Below, piece after piece: positions 9,079 to 17,986 of a DNA stretch of 64,000 nucleotides. The DNA comes from JBCAXA01 sp039183535 (GTDB lineage: Bacteria; Pseudomonadota; Gammaproteobacteria; Steroidobacterales; Woeseiaceae), in the NCBI GenBank assembly GCA_039183535.1, contig JBCDBO010000011.1, positions 1 to 64,000 on the forward strand, in the 5' to 3' direction. Numbering within the stretch: position 1 is the first letter of the stretch; each line of letters starts with the position of its first letter. The notes beneath the pieces are model-generated. The model did no database searches. It had not been told where the DNA came from and worked only from the letters and a program-made list of their open reading frames with translations. The position numbers and the translations under genes were made by a program.

Positions 9079-9527
9079 GTAAACGACTAACGCTTGCAAC
9101 TTTGCTGGGCCTAACACTGTCTGGCGCATTCACCGCGTGTACGAAGGGGCAGTCAGCAGCGAAGCGTGAGGCCGTTATTCGGGTCGACTATTTAGACACA
9201 ACGTTCAATTTCACGATGAATGAAAACGCGGACTGCGGCACGCTTGACGATGGTCTGCCGTACGTCGAAGCGAAATGGCTCCAAGAACCGTCTTTCGAAA
9301 AGGAGCCGCCGTTTTTCATTCAGGGGCGTGGCGGTTGGACAGGCAACACTTATGAAGAACCGCACACATGGATCTTCGGTGTCTACGCGACCGGCAACCG
9401 TACGCAGGAACTAGGCTTTGCGATCTACGGGGAAGAGCTCCCTGGGTTCGGTGCAGACAACGTTTTTCGCTGGTCAGGTGTGACACCGCTTGGTCAAGAA
9501 ATGACTGTGGAGGTGATCTGCCCATGA
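9072..9527 (+). CDS. Lipoprotein with two-cysteine module, array member 3
   Basis: A 151-residue protein whose ATG lies inside the end of the preceding gene (7 bp overlap), which indicates translational coupling. Signal peptide with lipobox GAFTAC (Cys23). The mature chain has Cys55 (NADCGTLDDG) and Cys150 (VEVICP at the terminus), spacing 95, with an aromatic-rich centre (WLQEPSFEKEPPFFIQGRGG). The C-terminal TVEVICP strand is very similar in character to the other members. Confidence 0.72.
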   Translation: MLGKRLTLATLLGLTLSGAFTACTKGQSAAKREAVIRVDYLDTTFNFTMNENADCGTLDDGLPYVEAKWLQEPSFEKEPPFFIQGRGGWTGNTYEEPHTWIFGVYATGNRTQELGFAIYGEELPGFGADNVFRWSGVTPLGQEMTVEVICP

Positions 9528-9982
9528 TGTTCTTTGTAAGGAATCGATGTTGTGCGGTCTGGGTGGCATCTACGTGTTTGCTATGCGCTTGTGGTAGCGA
9601 CATGGTCTCACCATCAAACGCAGCGCAAACCAACGTAGCGGCCACCGTCGAGTTCTCGCTGCATAATCAATCGGTGTCACTGCCGGTATTGATTTCCTGC
9701 ACCGACGGCGTTTATGGCGTTGGTCTGCGTGCACAGGCGACGCCGGGAAAAGACGCAACGGTTGATGTTCTGCGATGGACGGGGTCCCCACCCGACGAGG
9801 AAGGTTTAAAAGCGGTTATCAGCTACGACGTGGCGGGCGGACGCTATCTCGCGAGTGACGATGTCAGTCGCGACGGCGAGTGGCTGTCCTGGTCGGGCGA
9901 ATTCACATTTCTGAAGAAGACGGATACCGGGTCCCGTAAAGCAGGCAAGGTGCCGGCTTCAGTGCGTTTCAAGTGTTCGTAA
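9524..9982 (+). CDS. Lipoprotein with two-cysteine module, array member 4
   Basis: A 152-residue protein, ATGA overlap with the previous gene and GGAGG upstream. The cysteine-rich signal peptide ends LLCAC (lipidated Cys23 predicted). The module runs ATVEFSLHNQS, Cys59 in LISCTDG, to Cys151 in RFKCS at the end, spacing 92. The centre has LRWTGSPPDEEG and WLSWSGEF. The extra signal-peptide cysteines (9, 10, 18, 21) are unusual. Confidence 0.72.
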   Translation: MMFFVRNRCCAVWVASTCLLCACGSDMVSPSNAAQTNVAATVEFSLHNQSVSLPVLISCTDGVYGVGLRAQATPGKDATVDVLRWTGSPPDEEGLKAVISYDVAGGRYLASDDVSRDGEWLSWSGEFTFLKKTDTGSRKAGKVPASVRFKCS

Positions 9983-10049
9983 AACACACACACGTTAGCG
10001 ACGAGTGCGTACTCACACTTACTGGCTATGACTCAGTGCCGAGATTGAA

Positions 10050-10532
10050 ATGCGACGCGGATTAATCGTCGTTGGTGTATTGCTGGTTATAGCTCTCGCG
10101 GTGTTTGGCTTTCGAACCTACAGACCCGCGGAATCCGCTAGGGAACTTCACGGTGCCGAGAGTACGACTGGCGCGTTGTCGCGAGAGATGGCTACTGTTT
10201 CGAATGAATCATCGAACACCGTCACGTTCGACGGGCAAGTTTATGCGCTTAGCGTCTTGGAACCGTGTGGAATCGGTTCGGACGGACAGCTACACCTTGT
10301 CGCTGTAACCGTGAACGATTATGGGTCAGTGCAGCCAGGCGGCCCGCAGTTTTCAGTTCAAAGTGGGCCGTGGGAAACCACTGCATACTTTTTTGCCGGC
10401 TCAGGAGAGGTTCGCGCACTTTCTCAGCGCGGTAACAAACGAATGACACTTGACGCGGGTCGCCTGCGCATTGACGGCCGAACCGATGGTGTTGACGCCG
10501 GCGCCATGAGTGTCGACCTAGCTTGCCCGTAG
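10050..10532 (+). CDS. Membrane-anchored or secreted two-cysteine protein, array member 5
   Basis: A 160-residue protein with an N-terminal hydrophobic segment (GLIVVGVLLVIALAVFGF) and no lipobox cysteine, so it is either an uncleaved anchor or a Sec signal. The module begins VTFDGQVYALS, with Cys73 in LEPCGIGSDG and Cys159 in VDLACP, spacing 86. The VTFDG opening is shared with member 1. A 67 bp gap separates it from member 4 and 19 bp from the following VWD gene. Confidence 0.72.
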   Translation: MRRGLIVVGVLLVIALAVFGFRTYRPAESARELHGAESTTGALSREMATVSNESSNTVTFDGQVYALSVLEPCGIGSDGQLHLVAVTVNDYGSVQPGGPQFSVQSGPWETTAYFFAGSGEVRALSQRGNKRMTLDAGRLRIDGRTDGVDAGAMSVDLACP

Positions 10533-10551
10533 AGCCAACCGCGGAGTAACT

Positions 10552-13500
10552 ATGCGACTGCTACGCCTTTTGATCGCACTAATCGTGTTTCCGGCCGATG
10601 TATACGCGCAGACGGCAGCAATAACGAATATCGCTGTGATCGACGGAAAAGTGTTACCTGGTCAAACGATAACGGTCGAGTATACGGTCACGTTCGATCG
10701 AGTTGTCGAGTATGGAAAAACCGAGATGGATTCGGTCCAGTTTGCCGATGGCGCAGGGAGTGTTTGGTATAAAGTAGATGCAAATAGTCAAGACACGGCA
10801 GGCCCCTACAACGCCGTAACAGCAATCATCGGACCCGAAAACCAAATACGACACCGTTATCAAATGTACGTTAGCGATCTTTCGTTTATTGACTGTGGTG
10901 ACGACAGCCGCTGTCTGCCTTTTCTCGTTGAGGTATTTGTGGCGAATGCGTATGGGCAGCATAGAGTGCAAATTGCTCGCAAAACCGAACGTATTCCCAT
11001 TTACTCGCCGCCTATCAGCGAGGATCAACTTGCCACACGAGATGTGATTGACCCAGGCAACTCCGCAGACATTGATCCGAGTGCAACTAATCCGATCAAC
11101 CTCGGTCCCGGCGATTGGGGGCTGGAAAAAGTCGAGTTAATTGACGCCGAGAGCGATCAAGTCGTTTCGAGCCTTGCAGCCGGCCAGCTGTTCCGCTTCA
11201 GGGTTACACTTGATGCGCCGCTCGTTAAAGAACGATTCCCAGCAATTCTGTACCGCTTTCTCCGTACCGAGCGCAAGCATTGGACGTTGCTGCCGATCAA
11301 TGCACAGAACGCATCAAGCGCGGGTGGTGGCCTCTCACACGTAGGGGAACTACGCATCGAGGATGCGGTTAATAACGAACGCTGGGAAATGGAATTTAAG
11401 CTAATCCCCGATTTGCAGTCGAGAGACGTCCAAATCAGCGACTCCGCGGTCTTTGAGGATGGCAATGTCCAGAACAATCAAATAACGCTGAGTATTCCGA
11501 TCGAGCCACCGCTCGATCTAAGGGTCGATAGCGTCCAACCCGTTGGCAACGTCCACGCAGGTCAGTACTCGCCTGGGGATACCGTTAGTCTGCGTGTCCA
11601 TCTCAACAAATCTGGCGCCGGCGAAGTGCCTTCGGACCTTGGGGTAACGCTGGTTACCGGTTACGCGCAGCAGCCGACATACACACTACCCGTACCCGCG
11701 TTTTCTGATCCGGGCGGCGGCGTGTCCTTTACGTTCGACGATGTCCGAATCCCTGAAGAGGACTTTCGTTTCGCCTTTTCAACAGACGAGAACGGCTCAG
11801 TATGGAACCTGCTTGCATTTCTACATGTCGGGGGTGGAGGTGCGACTCGCGATGCAGACCCGTCGAATGATCGGCTCAAGTTCTCCATACCGATAAGGAC
11901 AACTCAAGAGCAACCTGCGGCGCCGTCTGACCCCACAGTTTCGTTATGCCGCGCCAGGTGCTACGAGAGATGTGAAGGCATCGGATACCGGGCGGGAAGC
12001 GTACTGGGCTCGGCGTGTTCACGGTGGCCGGCTTTGGCGGTGTGTGCGTCACAACGCAACGCGACATTAGGCCAAGTTCAATACTGTAAACGTGCAGCGT
12101 GTTCCACATCGGAGGCAATGCAGACGTGTGAGCCAACAGGATTAACCCTAGGTAGCGGCGCTGGCTCTGGCGGCGGTGATTCCGGCAACGGCGGCGCGGG
12201 TGGCGGCGGTTCCGATGGTGGCGGTGGTCCCGACGGCGGAGGCCCGGATGGCGGCGGTCCCGGTGGCGGTGGTCCCGACGGTGGTGGCGGCTCCGACGGC
12301 GGCGGCCCCGACGGCGGTGGCCCCGACGGCGGTGGTCCCAATGGCGGTGGCCCCCATGGCGGTGGCCCCGATGGCGGTGGCGGTTCCGGCGGCGGTGTGA
12401 TCCCGCCCAGGTGCTATTGGCACGCTTGCGGTTGGGGCGACCCGCACCTGATTTCGTTCGATGGCGTCAAGTTCGATTTTCAGGGCGCTGGCGAATACTG
12501 GCTCGCCCGCACGCGCGACGGTGAGTACGGTGTGCAGGCACGGATGGAGGCATCCGGGAGTTCGGTATCAGTTGTTTCAGCGCTAGCGATTAAGTCGGGC
12601 AACAACCGGATAATGATTCGCAATCACAAGCCGAACCCCATCTCAATCGATGGCGAGCCGCTGTCGATAGAACCCGGCTTGTACAACGCGTTTTCCGATG
12701 AGCGCGGCCTTTACATCGTCCGTCGATCTCTTCGGGATTACACCATTGTGTTACCGAACGATTTGAAGGTGCGTGTCACGACAGGTTATGCGGCGATGTC
12801 CTTCGACATCAGTGCACCCGACATTGTTTCGATGGGCTTAGATGGGTTGCTGGGTTCGGCGGATAACGACCCCGCCAACGACGCCATTCTTGCGAACGGG
12901 GCCGTGCTAAGCGGTGCATTGTCCAGCCTAGCGCGCGAAGACTTGTACGATCGGTTAGGCAACTCGTGGCGCGTAACGGGTGCCGACAGCGTATTCGATT
13001 ACGACGAAGGAAAGTCAGCAGACGACTACAACGTTCTCTCGTTTCCAGAGCGCGTGTTGTCGACCACGGATTTGGAAGCTGATGTTCGCCAGCGTGCCGA
13101 GAAGCTTTGCCGCGAACCCGGTGTTGTAGTGGCCGGTCTGCTAAACGATTGTATCTACGACGTAGGGTTCAGTGGCGATGAGCGGTTCGCTGATGACTAT
13201 GTAAATGCGGCTACCAGTATCTCTTTACCAGCGCTCGGCAACGAAGCCCGTTTGACTGCGCCACAAACCGTGCAGATCGGCTCGCAAGTGCGAGTCGGAT
13301 GGGTCGGGCCAGCGAATAACGGCGACTTCATTAGTTTGGCACGCGCGAACGAACCGGGTGGGCGGTACGAGAGTTGGGCAGGTGCGGCTGGCGCAGCCGT
13401 ATCGCTGACAGCACCGAGCGCTCCCGGTGAATACGAAGTCCGGTACGTGCGTTATGAAAACCGAGAAATCATCGCGCGCCGTTCCATTACCGTTGTTGGC

Positions 13501-14034
13501 GCTGAAGCGACGCTGGATGCTGCCGCTGCTGCCGAAGTCGGGTCGCAGATTGCGGTTCGATGGACCGGGCCGGGCAATAAGAACGACTTCATAAGTTTGG
13601 CCCGCGCGGATGAACCGGGTGGACGATATGAGAGTTGGGTGAGCGTGGGTGCGGCTGGCGCAGCGGTATCGCTGACAGCCCCGAGTGCTCCCGGTGAATA
13701 TGAAGTCCGCTACGTGCTTTATGAAGACCGCCAAATCATCGCTCGCCGTCCCGTTACGGTTGTTGGCACTGCAGCGACGCTGGATGCTCCCGCTGCTGCC
13801 GAAGCGGGGACGAAGATTGCGGTTCGATGGACCGGGCCGAGCAATAAAGGCGACTTCATTAGTTTCGCTCGCCCAGATCAGCCAGGCGGCCAATACGAAA
13901 CCTGGAGCGACCTCAGTCGGGATGGTGCGCCAGTGTCCCTTAACGTTCCGACGACTCCCGGCGAGTATGAAATCCGCTACGTCTTGTTTCGCGATCGCGT
14001 AATCGTCGAGCGTCGGCAAATTAGCGTTCGCTAA
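10552..14034 (+). CDS. Large secreted protein: CARDB-like N-terminus, Gly-rich linker, VWD domain, three C-terminal repeats
   Basis: A 1160-residue protein with CGGAG five bases before ATG and a signal peptide ending VYAQ (about residue 20). Residues 25-460 look like beta-sandwich modules of the CARDB type. A cysteine cluster at about 465-530 follows, then an almost pure Gly/Pro/Asp/Ser linker of about 80 residues at 536-616. A von Willebrand type D domain begins CGWGDPHLISFDGVKFDFQG (about 626-645) with the classic GDPH motif. Three repeats of about 87 residues close the protein (from about 900, 985 and 1073), each with RWTGP-x-N-K/N-GDFISLAR, PGGRYESW and APGEYEVRYV. No transmembrane or LPXTG-like anchor is visible. 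It is the last gene of the six-gene run and is probably an extracellular adhesive or matrix protein; the exact role is unknown. Confidence 0.85.
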   Translation: MRLLRLLIALIVFPADVYAQTAAITNIAVIDGKVLPGQTITVEYTVTFDRVVEYGKTEMDSVQFADGAGSVWYKVDANSQDTAGPYNAVTAIIGPENQIRHRYQMYVSDLSFIDCGDDSRCLPFLVEVFVANAYGQHRVQIARKTERIPIYSPPISEDQLATRDVIDPGNSADIDPSATNPINLGPGDWGLEKVELIDAESDQVVSSLAAGQLFRFRVTLDAPLVKERFPAILYRFLRTERKHWTLLPINAQNASSAGGGLSHVGELRIEDAVNNERWEMEFKLIPDLQSRDVQISDSAVFEDGNVQNNQITLSIPIEPPLDLRVDSVQPVGNVHAGQYSPGDTVSLRVHLNKSGAGEVPSDLGVTLVTGYAQQPTYTLPVPAFSDPGGGVSFTFDDVRIPEEDFRFAFSTDENGSVWNLLAFLHVGGGGATRDADPSNDRLKFSIPIRTTQEQPAAPSDPTVSLCRARCYERCEGIGYRAGSVLGSACSRWPALAVCASQRNATLGQVQYCKRAACSTSEAMQTCEPTGLTLGSGAGSGGGDSGNGGAGGGGSDGGGGPDGGGPDGGGPGGGGPDGGGGSDGGGPDGGGPDGGGPNGGGPHGGGPDGGGGSGGGVIPPRCYWHACGWGDPHLISFDGVKFDFQGAGEYWLARTRDGEYGVQARMEASGSSVSVVSALAIKSGNNRIMIRNHKPNPISIDGEPLSIEPGLYNAFSDERGLYIVRRSLRDYTIVLPNDLKVRVTTGYAAMSFDISAPDIVSMGLDGLLGSADNDPANDAILANGAVLSGALSSLAREDLYDRLGNSWRVTGADSVFDYDEGKSADDYNVLSFPERVLSTTDLEADVRQRAEKLCREPGVVVAGLLNDCIYDVGFSGDERFADDYVNAATSISLPALGNEARLTAPQTVQIGSQVRVGWVGPANNGDFISLARANEPGGRYESWAGAAGAAVSLTAPSAPGEYEVRYVRYENREIIARRSITVVGAEATLDAAAAAEVGSQIAVRWTGPGNKNDFISLARADEPGGRYESWVSVGAAGAAVSLTAPSAPGEYEVRYVLYEDRQIIARRPVTVVGTAATLDAPAAAEAGTKIAVRWTGPSNKGDFISFARPDQPGGQYETWSDLSRDGAPVSLNVPTTPGEYEIRYVLFRDRVIVERRQISVR

Positions 14035-14167
14035 TTCACCGTCAAGATTCTACTGCGCGAATTTCACCGCTTGTGATAAGTCGCGGCTCGCTGGGTGAGC
14101 GCGCCTTAGTCGGTAAGCTGTCTATACGCCGGTGAGTCCGGCCTTGTTCAGTCGGACTTTGGCAACG

Positions 14168-14198
14168 CAAAAAAAGCCCGCACGGTGGCGGGCTTTTT
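14168..14198 (-). terminator. Intrinsic terminator of tRNA-Asn
   Basis: AAAAAGCCCGC at 14171-14181 pairs perfectly with GCGGGCTTTTT at 14188-14198 across a six-base loop. On the minus strand it starts eight bases after the tRNA 3' end and runs into T7. The A and T flanks make it bidirectional, so it may also end the VWD operon. Confidence 0.85.
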
Positions 14199-14205
14199 CA
14201 AGAAT

Positions 14206-14281
14206 TGGCTCCTCGGGCCGGACTCGAACCAGCGACCAATTGATTAACAGTCAACCGCTCTACCAACTGAGCTACCGAGGA
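14206..14281 (-). tRNA. tRNA-Asn (GTT)
   Basis: On the minus strand a 76-nt cloverleaf begins TCCTCGGTAGCTCAGTTGG and ends GAGGAGCCA with encoded CCA. The anticodon loop is CTGTTAA (anticodon GTT). The D-arm AGCTCAGTTGGTAGAGC and T-arm GGTTCGAGTCC are canonical. A strong intrinsic terminator follows at once. Confidence 0.97.
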
Positions 14282-14351
14282 ATGATGGGGCGCATACGCC
14301 ACCAAGCGCGAAATTCTGACCAAGCCCCGTAACCAAGTCAAGGACGCGGCG

Positions 14352-15542
14352 CTAGCTAAACGAGGCGGAAAACTCACCAATGCGCGCCATGGCGTCTCTA
14401 AAAACGGCATCCTCGCAGGCGTACGACAAGCGGATAAAGCCTGGCGCACCAAACGCCGTTCCCGGCACACAGGCGACGCCCGTTGACTCAAGGATTGCTT
14501 TGCAAAGCGCAATATCATCAACGCTGCCGGCTTTCTCGATCAGCCGGTGACTGTCCACCATCAAGTAAAACGCACCTGCCACGGGCTCACAGCGCATGCC
14601 GTCGATGGCATTGACTGCTTCCAGCGCTACGACCGAGCGACGCTGGTAGGTATCGGCCATTGCTTTTACGGCATCCAGGCTGCCGTTAAGTGCGGTAACG
14701 GCGGCATATTGGGCGATTGAGCTGGCATTGGTCGTCTGCTGCCCTTGCAGCTTGCGGATTTCACGCATCAACCAGCTAGGTCCGCCGGCATACCCCAGTC
14801 GCCAGCCCGTCATCGCATAACACTTCGACATACCGTTCACGACCAACGTTCGGTCCGCGAGTGCCGGTCGAATAGCGGCGATTGACAGCGATGACTCCTC
14901 ACCCCAACACAGATGTTCGTAAATCTCGTCGCTGACGATCGTCACCTGCGGGTGGGCTTCGAGGACCTCGCCGAGTGCATTGAGTTCGGTTCGGCTGTAA
15001 ACGTTGCCGCACGGGTTACCGGGGCTGTTTAAGTAAATAAGGCGCGTACGTTCGTCGATCGCAGCGGCTAAATCAGCGGGTCGTAATTTGAACTGCTTGT
15101 CACTGCGTGTCGCTACGACCCGCGGCTCGGCATCGGCGAGCTTGACAATATCGAGATAACTCACCCAAAACGGCGCGACAACGATGGCATTGTCGCCAGG
15201 GTCCAACACAGCAAGCGCTGCGTTGTAGATCAGTTGTTTGCCACCGTTCGCGACGACAACGTCGGCTGGATCAAACTCCAACGAGTTTTCGCGGCGGAAT
15301 TTTTCGGCGATCGCCTCACGCAACTCTGGAATGCCAGCGAGTTGCGTGTAGTGGGTCTTCCCCGCACGGATCGCAGCGATTCCAGCCTCACAAATGTGCG
15401 CGGGCGTATCGAAATCCGGTTCGCCAGCGGCCAGGCTGATCACGTCCTCGCCGACGGCTTTGCGCGACAGCGCCAGCGCGTTGATTTCGACTGTCGCCGA
15501 GGCTTGAATACTGCGAACGCGTTTTGAAACGGTGTTTGTCAT
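14352..15542 (-). CDS. Pyridoxal-phosphate class I aminotransferase (aspartate aminotransferase type)
   Basis: A 396-residue fold-type I aminotransferase. The motif NSPGNPCGNVYSR, the PLP-lysine segment NGMSKCYAMTGWRLGYAGG and the C-terminal FIRLSYAC with the substrate-carboxylate arginine are present, as is the N-terminal SLAAGEPDFDTP. The family converts aspartate and 2-oxoglutarate to oxaloacetate and glutamate; some members accept other amino acids, so the substrate is not certain. Monocistronic between tRNA-Asn and the divergent kinase 2. Confidence 0.92.
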   Translation of the reverse strand: MTNTVSKRVRSIQASATVEINALALSRKAVGEDVISLAAGEPDFDTPAHICEAGIAAIRAGKTHYTQLAGIPELREAIAEKFRRENSLEFDPADVVVANGGKQLIYNAALAVLDPGDNAIVVAPFWVSYLDIVKLADAEPRVVATRSDKQFKLRPADLAAAIDERTRLIYLNSPGNPCGNVYSRTELNALGEVLEAHPQVTIVSDEIYEHLCWGEESSLSIAAIRPALADRTLVVNGMSKCYAMTGWRLGYAGGPSWLMREIRKLQGQQTTNASSIAQYAAVTALNGSLDAVKAMADTYQRRSVVALEAVNAIDGMRCEPVAGAFYLMVDSHRLIEKAGSVDDIALCKAILESTGVACVPGTAFGAPGFIRLSYACEDAVFRDAMARIGEFSASFS

Positions 15543-15682
15543 CGCTGCTTCCTATCGCTCTTCACGAATGCTACGCGATGCAAGCGAAAGCTTCGACGAA
15601 CATTTTGATTTGCGGGTCTGGCTGTGGTCGCTAAGCTAGTCACAAGCATTCGGCGTTACTTGGCGCCAAAAAGGAGAGAATC

Positions 15683-17986
15683 GTGCCGAACTGGGATCTG
15701 GTTACTCGCGAGGCCATACGCCGACTGTCCGGAACCCAGGATGCAGAAACAGATGTCGCGGGGATGGCTAACGATGATGTGCAGGCCATCGACCGTCTGA
15801 CGCGCGAGTTCATGGCGACCTCTATGTCCGGTAGCGCGGAACCGGAACGGACTATCGATGATGGCGCGACGGTTGGTCCATGGCGCATTGTCGGCTTGCT
15901 TGGCCGTGGCGGCATGGGCGAGGTCTACCGCGCCGAGCGTGCCGATGGCAGCTACACGCAAACCGTTGCCATCAAGATCATGCGGGGGGCAGATGCGCAG
16001 CGAACGGCGCGATTTGAGCTTGAACGACAGCGCCTGGCCGCACTCGAGCATGCCGGTATCGCAAGAATCATCGACGGTGGGGTCATTGGCGACGGTCGTC
16101 CTTACATGGCGATTGAGTTCGTCGATGGCGAGGCGATCGATCAGTTTGTCGATTCGCAAAAACCGTCACTCACGCGGCGTTTGCAGCTCTTTCTCGAACT
16201 CTGCGGCGCTGTCGGTTACGCGCATGGGCAGTTGGTTCTGCACCGCGACATAAAAGCGGCCAATGTACTGGTCGATTCCGCTGGGCGGGTTCGGTTAATC
16301 GACTTTGGTATCGCCAGCGATCTCACAGTCGATACGGTCGATGACGGGCCGCTGACACTGGCGTACGCGGCGCCCGAGCAACTGGCCGGCGAGCCACTGT
16401 CTGTCGCGACGGATGTATTTGCGCTTGGCGTGCTGCTCCATCGACTCATAAGCGGTGAGTTGCCGCCGCGGCTGCCCGACGGCGCGATGGCGAGCAACGC
16501 GGTCACTAACCCCGATTTGGCGGCAATTGTCCGGCGCTGTATGGCCGCCGAGCCGTCGGCACGCTATAGCTCGGTCGAATTACTCGCTGCGGACGTGCGC
16601 GCCTGGTTGCGTCACATGCCGGTCGTGGCCCGTAACGGAGGCGCGATGTACCGGCTCGGGCGATTCGCTCGGCGCTATCCAATCGCGATGGGCCTAAGTG
16701 CGGCGTTGGCCGTATCGATGGCTATCGGCCTTGCGAGTTCGGTGATGCTGACGCAAAGGGCCCAAGCTGAAGCGGCGCGGGCAACGGCGAGTCTTGCCGA
16801 GGCCGAGTACTACCTCGACCGTTCCGAGTTTTTCTTTCTGACTAACAATGCTTACGCCGACGCGTTGCAACGAATGTTCGGAAACGATGCGGACATCGAG
16901 CGGCTGACAGCACTGTTAACCACGCGCTGGGAAGAGGCATTCGACAATCGCGACGACAATCCCGATGAAGCAGCACTGTTGAGTTATGCCATCGGCCGCC
17001 ACTTTTTGTTTCGTAACGACTACCCGACGGCAGGCCGGATTCTGGGCGCGTGGATCGATGCCGATATCGGCAGTGAATTAGCGCAGCATCACGGGCGCAG
17101 ACTGTTAGCGATTACGTATCAGCAAACGGGAAGGGCCGAAGATGCCGTTGATATCTTGCGAGCGGTGGAGTCGGTCGACGCCGCGAGCTACGAAGCGGGA
17201 ACGCCTGATCACATAGCCACGGCGAGCCAAATTGCGATGATAAGTCGGGCGCCGACGGACGTAGAGCGTGCCGTCACGCTGTTGAACGTCGGTATCGATA
17301 CGGGCCACGGCCCCCAGGTCGACGCGTTTTTTCTAGCCAGCCTCGCGTTGATGCAGCAATACCAAGGCGATTTCGAGGCGGCGTATAAATCGGTCGTTGA
17401 GGCGGTCGACGTTATCGAGCGTTCACCGGCGATGGACGTATCCGGTAATGACACCGGCCGCATAAATCTCGCCGAGTTCGCCTACTTTCTAGAGCGCGAT
17501 TTGGTGCGGGCCGAGGCGTTGGCGAAAGCGGTTGTAGAGAACGGCCAGGAGGCGCGCGGTGCCAATCGGGAAACGGGTAGGGCGCTCATGCTGCAGGCAG
17601 CCTTTGCTGCCGACAGTGGTGACCTTAATCGAGCGTTGACGCTGGCCGACGAGGGCGTTGAGCTCATACAGCGATTCTCGGGGCCGACGTCAACAGCGTC
17701 GATCAACGCGCAAACACAGCTGGCCGAGTTATTAGCAACCGCTGAGCGCCACGCGGATGCGGCCGCGGTACTCGATGCTTTGGAGCTCGCGCTAAGCGAG
17801 AGTCAGCCGTCGGCTGACAACCGCTTGCGCGTCTGGTTCGCCAGACAAACCGTGGCGGCATTGGCGGACCCGAGCGTCGTCGCTCCGGAGCTAACGAGTG
17901 ACCAGCAGCAGCGCGTAAGCCAGAGCATTCATCTGAGTTACCGTGATCGAAAACTACGCGAGCTTATTGCGTCTCGTTCGGTGTGA
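15683..17986 (+). CDS. Ser/Thr protein kinase with transmembrane segment and C-terminal TPR region (kinase 2)
   Basis: A 767-residue protein; GTG start with AAGGAGAG at 15670-15677. Kinase domain about 65-312: GRGGMGEVYRAE (74-85), Lys98, HRD (187-189) in LHRDIKAANVL, DFG (207-209), APEQ. Unlike kinase 1 it is an RD kinase. A hydrophobic segment at about 333-355 is followed by about 400 residues of TPR-like helices. The gene ends tail-to-tail with an ECF sigma gene and the two coding regions overlap by 23 bp. The same domain order as kinase 1 suggests ancient duplication of a kinase/sigma module. Confidence 0.9.
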   Translation: MPNWDLVTREAIRRLSGTQDAETDVAGMANDDVQAIDRLTREFMATSMSGSAEPERTIDDGATVGPWRIVGLLGRGGMGEVYRAERADGSYTQTVAIKIMRGADAQRTARFELERQRLAALEHAGIARIIDGGVIGDGRPYMAIEFVDGEAIDQFVDSQKPSLTRRLQLFLELCGAVGYAHGQLVLHRDIKAANVLVDSAGRVRLIDFGIASDLTVDTVDDGPLTLAYAAPEQLAGEPLSVATDVFALGVLLHRLISGELPPRLPDGAMASNAVTNPDLAAIVRRCMAAEPSARYSSVELLAADVRAWLRHMPVVARNGGAMYRLGRFARRYPIAMGLSAALAVSMAIGLASSVMLTQRAQAEAARATASLAEAEYYLDRSEFFFLTNNAYADALQRMFGNDADIERLTALLTTRWEEAFDNRDDNPDEAALLSYAIGRHFLFRNDYPTAGRILGAWIDADIGSELAQHHGRRLLAITYQQTGRAEDAVDILRAVESVDAASYEAGTPDHIATASQIAMISRAPTDVERAVTLLNVGIDTGHGPQVDAFFLASLALMQQYQGDFEAAYKSVVEAVDVIERSPAMDVSGNDTGRINLAEFAYFLERDLVRAEALAKAVVENGQEARGANRETGRALMLQAAFAADSGDLNRALTLADEGVELIQRFSGPTSTASINAQTQLAELLATAERHADAAAVLDALELALSESQPSADNRLRVWFARQTVAALADPSVVAPELTSDQQQRVSQSIHLSYRDRKLRELIASRSV

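Noticed and set aside
12160..12400. GC-rich short tandem repeat considered as CRISPR-like or minisatellite DNA
   Set aside because: It is the in-frame Gly/Pro/Asp linker of the VWD protein; no spacer structure.
13225..14019. 264-codon minus-strand frame opposite the VWD protein repeats
   Set aside because: It mirrors the repeated C-terminal part of a well-supported gene and has no recognisable domain.
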